The position numbers and the translations under genes were made by a program. The notes below the pieces were generated by a model. The model had not been told where the DNA came from and made no database searches. It saw nothing but the letters and a program-made list of their open reading frames with translations. From Prorocentrum cordatum (lineage: Eukaryota > Sar > Dinophyceae > Prorocentrales > Prorocentraceae), in NCBI GenBank assembly GCA_963575745.1, contig CAUYUJ010000148.1:433344-497343 (forward strand): a DNA stretch of 64,000 nt. The letters are read 5' to 3'. The stretch's first letter is position 1; the number at the start of each line of letters is the position of its first letter. Shown in pieces: positions 54,568 through 63,532 of the stretch.

Positions 54568-55517
54568 ATATGTTTCTCTCCAACCACGCCTGCACCTTCT
54601 CTGCCGAGGGGTTCCCGCCACCTGGCCCGCCACTCTTCAAGATGTCCGCCGCACGTGCCACCATGCGCATGAGGTTCTGGTTCTCGGCCCCGAGGAAATC
54701 GCGCAGGCGCTCGTTGCGGGATCTCTGGTTGACAGACCACGGGAACTTGTTCTCCTCGACCTCCTCAGCCGCGCGCCCCGGGATCAGCGCGAAATCGAAG
54801 GGCCAATCCAGAATCAAGTCCTCCACCGCGTCTACGGCCTGCCTGTTGCCTTCCTCTGTCGCCCAGTAGTAGGCTTGCCAGACAGCGTTGACCACGACGT
54901 CACTGCCCAAACGCTTGAACTTGCCGATGTCGGGCACAGCGGTCTGGTTCACGTTGGTGATCATGATGGGGATCTCGAACCCTTTCTCAACCTGCTTCGG
55001 GATGTTCCAACGCCTGCCACCCTTGACCTGGCTTAGCGTCTCCACGATGCGCCGCTGTGGGTTACCCTGGGCTGTGCACTCGACGTCGCCAGCGCCCTCA
55101 AGAGAGTCGTTCGCTGTTTCAGCCGCGTCGTCCGTCGGCACGTTCCGCATGAACATGTCCGCAGCCACGTTCTCCACCTTGCCCACCGTGATATTCTCCT
55201 CCAGGAAACTGTTGTCGATGGGCGCCGTATACGCCAGGTTCAGATAGACATTCCTGCGCTCGCCCTTCTCGTTACACTCTTCGATGATCCTTGGCGAGCT
55301 TCTCCTGCAATGGAGTTCTCTCCTTGCTGTCCTTCTTCGAGATCTTCTTCGACTGGTCCTCCTGCGACTTGTCTGGCTTCTCCCTCTTCGCCTGCGCGGC
55401 CCTCTCGGCGACGCGCTTCGGAATGGTCTTGAGAAGCCGTTTGAAGTCAGTCTCGATGAGGGGGAAAACCTTGTCGGCCCAGAAGTCCTTGAACGGCTGC
55501 GCCGCGAAGCCGCTCAT
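54566..55517 (-). CDS. Orphan 1,041-residue protein, N-terminal part
   Basis: The chosen start is the ATG at 55,517 (MSGFAAQPFKDFWADKVFPL); upstream codons look less coherent. A lysine-rich helix follows, then, after removal of one G near 55,288, IIEECNEKGERRNVYLNLAY and an acidic linker. Next come FEIPIMITNVNQTAVPDIGK, VVNAVWQAYYWATEEGNRQA and EKVQAWLERNI. The frame meets TAG at 54,566. Taking the three single-base removals together, the gene is 3,126 nt and 1,041 codons plus stop. No known family; probably a dinoflagellate-specific protein. Confidence 0.6.
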
Positions 55518-55878
55518 CGCGCTCAGGCGGGCTGGTTCAGCTGCGGGCTGGCCGTTCCACCTCGCGCGCCTGTTGCAGGTCGGGCTGGAGCCGTGGTGGG
55601 AATGGAATTGGGCAATGATGGAAGAAGAGGGGCCGTTGTAGCCGATGGAACGTCCAGAGGGCGGATAGGAAGCATAGCGAAAATAGCCGCAACCAATTCT
55701 AGACGAACTCACGGATGTCGGAAGTCGCCCATTCCCTCGAAGCAATGCGAAGATTAATGCATTTTCAGCGAGCGAGGGCGCCAAGAGCCTGTCGAGTTCT
55801 CCCCAGATGGCCTACCAGCTCTTGATGGGTGGGCCCAGAGATTTTGCAAGACCCCAACGGCACCAAGAAATTCTAACT
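55518..55878. other. Upstream spacer of the orphan gene
   Basis: The frame stays open for some 90 codons upstream of the ATG but without clear composition, so this may be 5' untranslated DNA. No simple repeat. Confidence 0.4.
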
Positions 55879-56063
55879 ACCCTAAGGGCCTCAAGAGGAG
55901 ATCCCAGAAATTCTATCTCCCCACAGGGCCTCAAGAGAGATTGCCAGAAATTCCTCGCCCCTCAGGGCGTCAAGAGGAGATCCCAATCTTCAACGCACTC
56001 ATTTTTTGAGTCCTAGTAGATCCAGAACCCATGAATCTGTTATTCTTTCGAGATTCGCTGCCA
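55879..56063 (+). repeat. Dispersed 180-bp repeat, copy 1
   Basis: Made of three internal units of about 40 bp around GGGCCTCAAGAGGAGATCCC and AATTCTATCTCCCCACAGGG, then CAATCTTCAACGCACTCAT and TTATTCTTTCGA. The second copy at 63,262-63,432 is about 90% identical and in the same orientation. Confidence 0.92.
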
Positions 56064-56581
56064 GGCCGAAGGTTTCGACTGACTGCGCTAGCCGCTAGAA
56101 CAGAGAACAGCTACAGCGCGCCCCCCCTCCCCCCCCGCCCTCGCGGCGGACAGCGTCGGATAATTCATGTACTCGGGGGGGGGGCCCTGGAGCCATGGGG
56201 CGTTGATCCGATCGGCATAAGCCCGACACTTGCGCAAACGTCCAGTGGTGCCAGTGGGGGGGTGGGGGGGGGGCGCGCGCGCGCTGCGGGGCGGGGGATG
56301 AGACGGCGCGCATGCTGCAGCTCGCACGGCCTCGCATGGAGCGCGCGCGTGGCATCGGGCCGACGGACCGAAAGAAGCAGCCGCGGGGGCGGCGTCCTGC
56401 AGGGCACAGAATGCAGATGAGGCCTAAGGATTAAGGGCGAGTCGGGTCGGGTCGTCGTCGCGTCGTCGTCGTCGTCGGTCGGTCGTCAAAATCTCTGATC
56501 ATATCGCCTCGCCCCCATCTCCCCCCCCTCCCCCTTCCCCCATCTACTCCAACGCGCGGCGCGTGGCGGGCCCTCACCACG
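56064..56581. other. Spacer with G-rich and GTC runs
   Basis: Contains a G9 run near 56,176, two G7-9 runs near 56,258-56,272 and a CGTCGTCGTCG run near 56,453-56,483. No gene. Confidence 0.5.
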
Positions 56582-57424
56582 CTAGCAGCCCGCAAAATCG
56601 CGGTTAGTTTTGGGGTGGTGGCCGACGCGCATGTGAAGAAGGTTGCGCCTGCCATAGTGATCACTGCGGATCCCTGAACAGGGCGCGCAGAGCTTCCTGG
56701 AACATACACGCTCAGAGAAGCCGCCGCATACGGCGCAGATGTCAACGCTGCGATAGCGGGCCATCACGCGGCTGCTGTGGTACCCGAGCGCGCCAGCCGC
56801 GAGGGGCAAGATCCGGCGGAAGTGCGGTGCGATCCACGGCGCAGTGGCTGGCCAGCCGAAGTCGTTGGCATCAGACCCCACGGGCACCTCCATGGCTTGC
56901 CCCGCTGGTGCCGCTGGAGGCAGCCCAGGCTGCCCAGGCTGCACAGCGACAGGAGGAGGCTGCCCAGCGGCAGACACAGGAAGTGCGGCCCCTGCGCCAC
57001 CCGGAGCTGCAGCGGCGCCCGCAGGGCCTGCGGTCGCAGCGCCACCACCACCAGCAGCTGGCACATGAACCGCATGCTGGAACACGGCGGCGGCCCCCGG
57101 GGCGCGCTGGTCGTCGCCGCCGCCGCCCACCACGACTCCATCTCCATTGATGGTCACACCGCCCACCACGACTCCATCTCCATTGATGGTCACACGAAGC
57201 TGGAGCTGGACGTGAATCGTCGTCGACGGCCCAGATGCTGCCATCGCGGCCATCGCGGCGAGCGTCGACGCCGCGTCGACGCCTGAGTCCGAGGCGGGGG
57301 GGGGGGTCGCCTGCTCAGGCTGAGGAGGAGTACAGCCGAAACACTGGACCTTCGCACTGCAGACGGCTGAGGCTGAGGCAGCGACGCCGACGGACGGTGA
57401 CGACGACGACGGGTCACGGGCCAT
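56582..57424 (-). CDS. Cysteine-motif protein, dinoflagellate type
   Basis: The ATG at 57,424 gives 280 residues. The first two thirds are Ala/Pro/Gly-rich, with a 13-residue repeat VTINGDGVVVGG (from a 39-bp duplication at 57,119-57,196). The last 100 residues are compact: APHFRRILPLAAGALGYHSS, then VDICAVCGGFSERVCSRKLC, APC and LLHMRVGHHPKTNRDFAGC. The series CxxC, seven residues, C, four residues, CxxC and a late G.HP matches a short zinc-ribbon-like segment seen again and again in dinoflagellate proteins, including retroelement-linked ones. A nucleic-acid-binding role is plausible but not shown. The palindromic satellite begins 140 bp upstream of the ATG. Confidence 0.6.
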   Translation of the reverse strand: MARDPSSSSPSVGVAASASAVCSAKVQCFGCTPPQPEQATPPPASDSGVDAASTLAAMAAMAASGPSTTIHVQLQLRVTINGDGVVVGGVTINGDGVVVGGGGDDQRAPGAAAVFQHAVHVPAAGGGGAATAGPAGAAAAPGGAGAALPVSAAGQPPPVAVQPGQPGLPPAAPAGQAMEVPVGSDANDFGWPATAPWIAPHFRRILPLAAGALGYHSSRVMARYRSVDICAVCGGFSERVCSRKLCAPCSGIRSDHYGRRNLLHMRVGHHPKTNRDFAGC

Positions 57425-57562
57425 GGGCCACCGGCCACGGGGGAAACCGTCGGACCGTCGGGGGGCGCCGCACGATGAATCATCTGCGAGGGCCCTCCGT
57501 CGGGAGGCCCCTCGACCACTCGGCCCTCCCGACGGGAGTCGACAGCCAGGGCCCGAGAATCC

Positions 57563-58762
57563 GATCGTATGTTAGAGCTCCAATGGAGCTCTAACATCGC
57601 ATGTTAGATTATGTTAGAGCCCCCTGGGAGCTCTAACATCGCATGTTAGAGCTCCGTGGGAGCTCTGAGGCGGGGGCGGCGGCGGGTAGGTTAGAGCTTC
57701 CATGTTAGAGTTCCCTGGAAGCTCTAAAATACCGTGCCCCAACGGAGCTTTAACATAGCATGTTAGAGCTCAGTGGGAGCTCCCTGGGAGCTCTAACATG
57801 GTATGTTCGAGCTCCGTGGGAGCTCTAACATGGCTTGTTAGAGCTCCAACGGAGCTCTAACATAGAATGTTCGAGTATGTTAGAGCTCCCTGGGAGCTTT
57901 AACGTGGTATGTGAGAGTTCCGTGGGAGCTCTAACATGGCATGTTAGAGCTCCCAGGGAGTTCTAACATGGTATGTTAGCATTGAGCTCTAACATGGGAT
58001 GTTAGAGATCCCTTGGAGCTCTTTCATGACATGTTGGATTATGTTAGAGCTCCGTGGGAGCTCTGAGGCGGCGGCGGCGGCGGCGGGTAGGTTAGAGCTC
58101 CCAGGGAGCTCTAACATGCGATGTTAGAACTCCCATGTTAGAGCTCCCTGGGAGCTCTAACATACCGAGCTCCAGCGGAGCTTTAACATCTCATGTTAGA
58201 GCTCCGTGAGAGCTCCATGGGAGCTCTAACATGTTATGTTAGAGCTCCGTGGGAGCTCTAACATGCTCTAACATGCTATGTTAGAGCTCCCAGGGAGCTC
58301 TGACATAGCATGTTAGAGCTCCAACAGAGCTCTAACATAGCATGTTCGAGTATGTTAGAGCTCCCTGGGAGCTCTAACATCGCATGTTAGATTATGTTAG
58401 AGCTCCCTGGGAGCTCTAACGGGTATGTTAGAGCTCCGTGGGAGCTCTGAGGCGGCGGCGGCGGCGGCGGGTAGGTTAGAGCTACCAGGGAGCTCTAACA
58501 TAGCATGTTAGAGCTCCCAGGGAGCTTTAACATACCGAGCTCCAACGGAGCTTTAACATAGCATGTTAGAGCTCAGTGGGAGCTCCCTGGGAGCTCTAAC
58601 ATGGTATGTTAGAGCTCCGTGGGAGCTCTAACATGGCTTGTTAGAGCTCAACTGAGCTCTAACATAGCATGTTCGAGTATGTTAGAGCTCCCTGGGAGCT
58701 CTAACATGGTATGTTAGAGCTCCGTGGGAGCTCTAACATGGCATGTTAGAGCTCCCGGGGTG
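57563..58762. repeat. Palindromic GTTAGAGCTCC satellite, cluster 2
   Basis: Several dozen palindromes built from ATGTTAGAGCTCC and GGAGCTCTAACAT. A higher-order unit of about 380-400 bp is visible: GCTCTGAGGCGGCGGCGGCG followed by GGTAGGTTAGAGCT at 57,662, 58,063 and 58,445, and CCGAGCTCCAACGGAGCTTT at 57,729 (variant), 58,163 and 58,531. The half-sites are far better kept than the spacers. Confidence 0.97.
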
Positions 58763-58864
58763 TTTTTTTTTTTCCCCCCCAACCCTCCTTGGTTGGGTAT
58801 TCGTTTTGAATAGAGCAGTGTGGTCGCGTCCCTCCTCCCTCCCTTCCTCCCTCCCTGCCTCTTC
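58763..58864. other. Junction with T- and C-runs
   Basis: A T12-C7 run and a CCTCCCTCC tract separate the palindromic cluster from the 102-bp satellite. Confidence 0.6.
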
Positions 58865-60478
58865 CTGTCTTGCCTGCGGGGGGCTGCGATCTGTGAAACT
58901 GTCGCCATTTTCGAGGCCTGCTGGGGGGCCCAGCACAGCGAGGGCCACGGGCAGATTCAAATTAGACTCGCAATCCCTGACTCGCCTGTGGGGTCGCCAT
59001 TTTCGAGGCCGCTGGCTTCAAATTAGACCTCGCCATCCCTGGGGGGCTGCGATCTGTGAAACTGTCGCCACTTTCGAGGCCTGCTGGGGGGCCCAGCACA
59101 GTGAGGGCCACGCGCAGATTCAAATTAGACCTCGCCATCCCTGGGGGGGCTGCGATCTGTGAAACTGTCGCCATTTTCGAGGCCTGCTGGGGGGCCCAGC
59201 ACAGTGAGGGCCACGCGCGGATTCAAATTAGACCTCGCCATCCCTGGGGGGCTGCGATCTGTGAAACTGTCGCCATTTTCGAGGCCTGCTGGGGGGCCCA
59301 GCACAGTGAGGGCCACGGGCAGATTCAAATTAGACCTCGCCATCCCTGGGGGGCTGCGATCTGTGAAACTGTCGCCATTTTCGAGGCCTGCTGGGGGGCC
59401 CAGCACAGTGAGGGCCACGGGCGGATTCAAATTAGACCTCGCCATCCCTGGGGGGCTGCGATCTGTGAAACTGTCGCCATTTTCGAGGCCTGCTGGGGGG
59501 CCCAGCACAGTGAGGGCCACGGCGGATTCAAATTAGACCTCGCCATCCCTGGGGGGCTGCGATCTGTGAAACTGTCGCCATTTTCGAGGCCTGCTGGGGG
59601 GCCCAGCACAGTGAGGGCCACGGCGGATTCAAATTAGACCTCGCCATCCCTGGGGGGCTGCGATCTGTGAATGTACAGTGAGGGCGACGCGCGGATTCAA
59701 ATTAAACCTCGCCATCCCTGGGGGGCTGCGATCTGTGAAACTGTCGCAATTTCCGAGGCCTGCTGGGGGGCCCAGCACAGTGAGGGCCACGGGCAGATTC
59801 CTCTGAGACCTCGCCATCCCCGGGGGGGCTGCGATCTGAAACTGTCGCCATTTTCGAGGCCTGCCGGGGGGCCCAGCACAGTGAGGGCCACGGGCAGATT
59901 CAAATGAGACCTCGCCAACCCTGTGGGGGTGCGATCTGTGAAACTGTCGCCGCTTTCGAGGCCTGCTGGGGGGCCCAGCACAGTGACGCCACGGGCAGAT
60001 TCGTCTGAAACCTCGCCATCCCTGGGGGGCTGCGATCTGTGAAACTGTCGCCATTTTCGAGGCCTGTTGGGGGGCCCAGCACAGTGAGGGCCACGCGCGG
60101 ATTCAAACTAGGCCTCGCCATCTCTGGGGGGGCTGCGATCTGTGAAACTGTCGCCACTTTCGAGGCCTGCTGGGGGGCCCTGCGCAGTTACGCCGCGGGC
60201 ATATTCAAACGAGACCTCGCCATCCCTTGGGGGCTGCGATCTGCGAAACTGTCGCCACTTTCGAGGCCTGCTGAGGGGCCCGGCGCAGTGACGCCACGGG
60301 CACACTCAAATGAGACCTCGCCATCCCCTGGAGGCTGCGACCTGTGAAACTGTCGCCATTTTCGAGGCCTGCTGGGGGGCCCGGCACAGTGGCGCCACGC
60401 GCGGACCCAAATTAGACCTTGCCATCCCTGCGGGGCTGCGATCTGCGAAACTGTCGCCACTTTCGAAGCCTGGTGTGA
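58865..60478. repeat. 102-bp satellite, about 16 units
   Basis: Unit length is exactly 102 bp in the central copies, shown by CTGCGATCTGTGAAACTGTC at 59,251, 59,353 and 59,455. Further words are CATTTTCGAGGCCTGCTGGG and CAAATTAGACCTCGCCATCC. Copies at the edges (58.9 and 60.1-60.5 kb) are shorter and more diverged. As 102 is a multiple of three, several frames on both strands stay open as 34-residue repeats. They do not match PPR or another known repeat, so they are not called as genes. Confidence 0.97.
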
Positions 60479-60699
60479 TCACCATTTTCGAAGTGGCTAG
60501 GAGTGCCCAGGAATTGTAACTCATCAGCTTTATCAAGCCCTTTTCCTGTAGCCAGTGTCCTGCGAGTCTCCCGAATTCCGTCTGCAGACATATGCAACCC
60601 TCGCTCCGCCATCGCCCCCTTTATCAAGTATCCTAAACTATTTGCGCCCCGCTTTTGCGCAGGGGTTGGGTACGTCGCCAGGGTAATTTTCTTTCCACA
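60479..60699 (-). CDS. Exon-like segment between satellites
   Basis: The minus frame reads GKKITLATYPTPAQKRGANS, LGYLIKGAMAERGLHMSADG, IRETRRTLATGKGLDKADEL and QFLGTPSHFENGD without a stop. It has a protein-like composition and is the only non-repeat DNA between 57.56 and 61.70 kb. It could be a short exon whose flanking introns are satellite DNA. No family match and no firm splice sites. Confidence 0.35.
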
Positions 60700-61700
60700 T
60701 GGCATGTTAGCCTTGAGCTCTAACATAGGATGTTAGAGATCCCGTGGAGCTCTATCATGGCATGTTGGATCATGTTAGAGCCCCCTGGGAGCTCTAACAT
60801 CGCATGTCAGAGCTCCGTGGGAGCTCTGAGGCGGCGGCGGCGGCGGGTAGGTTAGAGCTCCCTGGGAGCTCTAACGTGGTATGTTAGAGCTCCGTGGGAG
60901 CTCTAACATGGCTCTTTAGAGCTCCCAGGGAGTTCTAACATGGTATGTTAGCATTGAGCTCTAACGTAGGATGTTAGAGATCCCTTGGAGCTCTTTCATG
61001 GCATGTTGGATTATGTTAGAACTCCCTGGGAGCTCTAACATCGTATGTTAGAGCTCCGTGGGAGCTCTGAGGCGGCGGCGGCGGCGGCGGGTAGGTTAGA
61101 GCTACCAGGGAGCTCTAACATAGCATGTTAGAGCTCCCAGGGAGCTCTAACATGCTATGTTAGAGCTCCCATGTTAGGAGCTCCCTGGGAGCTCTAACAT
61201 ACCGAGCTCCAACGGAGAGTTAACATATCATGTTAGAGTTCCGTGGGAGCTCCCTGGGGGCTCTAACATGGTAGGTTAGAGCTCCGTGGGAGCTCTAACA
61301 TGCTCTAACATGCTATGTTAGAGCTCTCAGGGAGCTCGAACGTAGCATGTTAGAGCTCCAACAGAGCTCTAACATAGCATCTTCGAGTATGTTAGAGCTC
61401 CTTGGGAGCTCTAACATGGTACGTTAGGGCTCCGTGGGAGCTCTAACATGGCATGTTAGAGCTCCCAGGGAGTTCTAACATGGTATGTTAGCCTTGAGCT
61501 CTAACATAGGATGTTGTTAGAGATCCCTTGGAGCTCTATCATGGCATGCTAGAGCCCCCATGGGACTCTAACGTGCTATGTAAGAGCTCCTCGGGAGCTC
61601 CAACGTGTTATGCTAGATTTCGATGTGAGGGTTGTGAACTCTAACATGCTATGTTAGAGTTCGATGGAAGCTCTAGCATAGCATGTTAGAGCTCCCATCG
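60700..61700. repeat. Palindromic GTTAGAGCTCC satellite, cluster 3
   Basis: Same palindromes and higher-order words as cluster 2 (GCTCTGAGGCGGCGG at about 60,826 and 61,064; CCGAGCTCCAACGGAGAGTT at about 61,202). Clusters 2 and 3 flank the 102-bp satellite as if the latter had expanded inside one original array. Confidence 0.97.
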
Positions 61701-61747
61701 AGCCGTCCCCCCCGCCGTCGTCGCCGTCGTCGTCGCCGTCGTCGGCA

Positions 61748-61779
<32 letters not shown>

Positions 61780-62000
61780 CCATCGGCCCCCCACCCCCCT
61801 CCTTTTAAGCGCGCATAAGTAAGGAAACATGTCCGAACACGGCCGCACTCTCGCACGCACCGCTGCCCTGTCCTCGACCTCGAGAACGACGGCTTCCCCC
61901 TTGAAAGGCGGGGGCATAGGGGTGGGGCCCTGTCTTCGACCACGGTGAAACATGGGGGTGGGGCCCTGTCTTCGACCACGGTGAGACATGAATAGGGCGC
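61701..62000. other. GTC tract and 36-bp duplication
   Basis: GTCGTC/GCC triplets from 61,705 to 61,780. GGGGTGGGGCCCTGTCTTCG followed by ACCACGGTGA is repeated at about 61,920 and 61,956 (36-bp period). The rest shows no gene, though the frame of the HU-like gene stays open across it. Confidence 0.6.
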
Positions 62001-62149
62001 GGCCCTCCTTGCCCTCGCGGGGCGGCCTTGCCCCCTGGGAGGCGGTCGGGGATCAGGGGCGGAGGGGGCTCAGGGACTTCTGAATTAGAACTAGAAGGTG
62101 GGGGGGAGGAGGGGAAGGAGGAGGAGAAGGAGGAAGAGGAAGAGGAAGG

Positions 62150-62441
62150 CTTCACCGCCCTCCACGCACCGCCGACTTTCATCATGTATCCGCCCCGTGC
62201 TGGCGAGCTCTTCACTGAGAAAGTAACCCACTTTTGGCAATGTGAAGACACGCTTCTGGTAGAACTCCGTAATCAGTGCTATGGCCAGCGATTGAAGCAC
62301 GGCCGCCGTGGCAACCAAATTGGCGCCGCTCCCAGCCGATATCCTCTTCGTCAACGCCTGAGGGGAGATCGATGTATGGCCGTGAGCGCGGTATACCGCG
62401 ATTTCGCTCTTGCCGCGGAGGTTCAAGACCTTCGGGGCCAT
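62150..62441 (-). CDS. HU-like (bacterial-type) DNA-binding protein
   Basis: Starts at the ATG at 62,441 (MAPKVLNLRGKSEIAV). Residues 28-70 match the helical half of HU/IHF proteins: a QALTKRISAGSG helix, VLQSLAIALITEFYQK, then VFTLPKV (compare v.LpglG.f). After one base too many in a GGG (62,227-62,229 on plus) the other frame continues VTFSVKSSPARGGYMMKVGG and AWRAVKP, the position of the beta arm. HU-like proteins replace much histone function in dinoflagellate chromatin (established knowledge). Downstream the frame enters a TCC tract read as Ser/Pro, so the exon probably ends near 62,150. Either an assembly insertion or a pseudogene. Confidence 0.55.
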
Positions 62442-62810
62442 CGGAAAGAAAGGCGGCAGGACCTGGATAGAGCAAACTCGCCAACAACTTCTCGAGCCAA
62501 GCGAGACTACGTACAATCAGATGGCGCGGGCCAGGAAACTGGAAGACTCCAGAGCGGTTGTGGATACTTCAGGCCAGGGTCAGGATGAGCATTGGAAGAG
62601 CCTACTGGGGGGGGGGGGGGCCAAAGGATGAGCCAGCACAGGAAGGCCCCAACATAATTGCGCGAGGCTGCTGCGAGAAGCCTGACGGGGACTGTGACAA
62701 GGGAATGTGGCGGCACGCCGCTGTGAGAAGACTTATACGACAACGCTACCCGCGTGAGAAGCTACTGCCGCAGGCAGCGGCCCGCGTGAGGTCACTCGGT
62801 CATCCTTCTT
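62442..62810. other. Spacer with a G12 run
   Basis: No gene. A run of about 12 G lies at 62,608-62,620. The DNA may include the 5' region of the HU-like gene. Confidence 0.4.
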
Positions 62811-62814
62811 CGCA

Positions 62815-62965
62815 TGGTGGCTTTGTTTATTATGGTAGTTTGGTTTCTTATGGTAGCTGGGTGTCTTCGGGTAGCTTGGCTTCTCATAGTAGTTTGGTAT
62901 ATTATGGTAGCTGGGTTTCTTATGGTAGAGTAGCCTATCCTGGTAGCTTGGTTTCTTTATCTGGC
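62815..62965. repeat. 18-bp minisatellite
   Basis: About eight units of TATGGTAGCTTGGTTTCT. It gives a six-residue repeat on both strands (KPSYHK on minus, YYGSLV on plus). Short and AT-richer than its surroundings. Confidence 0.88.
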
Positions 62966-62989
62966 ATCTGTCCTGACATCTTCGAGCCC

Positions 62990-63258
62990 CCACGGAGCTC
63001 TAACATGCGATGGCCGAGCTCCCAGGGAGCTCTAACATGGCATGTTAGAGCTCCCACGGAACTCTAACATACGATGTTAGAGCTCCCAGGGAGCTCTAAC
63101 ATAATCTAACATGCTATGTTAGAGCTCCCTTGGAGTTCTAACATGCGATGTTAGAGCCCCCAGGGAACTCCCACATCATCTAACATGCTATGACAGAGCT
63201 CCGTTGGAGCTCTAACATGTCATGTTACAGCTCCCTGGAGCTCTAACATCATCTAACC
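62990..63258. repeat. Palindromic GTTAGAGCTCC satellite, cluster 4
   Basis: About eight palindromes with CATAATCTAACATGCTATG spacers. Immediately followed by the second copy of the 180-bp dispersed repeat. Confidence 0.95.
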
Positions 63259-63261
63259 ACC

Positions 63262-63432
63262 CGAAGGGCCTCAAGAGGAGATCCCAGCAATTCTATCTCC
63301 CCACAGGGCCTCAAGAGAGATTGCCGGAAATACCTCGCCCCTCAGGGCGTCAAGAGGAGATCCCAATCTTCAACACACTCATGTTCAGTCCTACGAGATG
63401 CAGAACCCCATAAATCGGTTATTCTTTCGAAC
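63262..63432 (+). repeat. Dispersed 180-bp repeat, copy 2
   Basis: Nearly the same sequence and orientation as 55,879-56,063, with the same three internal 40-bp units. Differences are single bases plus a short deletion after CACTCAT. Confidence 0.92.
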
Positions 63433-63532
63433 CGCGTGAGCGCGGCGAAGGAGCCAGCGCGCGAGCCAGGCTGCACGCCTCCGACATCGGCTACCAGACG
63501 CCCATGCGAGGTCACTTGTCCTGCTGCTAAGC

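Noticed and set aside
59056-59637. 34-residue repeat protein (possible PPR)
   Set aside because: The 34-codon period comes from a 102-bp satellite open in several frames on both strands; the residues do not match the PPR helices.
57563-61700. CRISPR-like array
   Set aside because: The repeats are palindromes with short, non-unique spacers, the genome is eukaryotic, and no cas gene is near.
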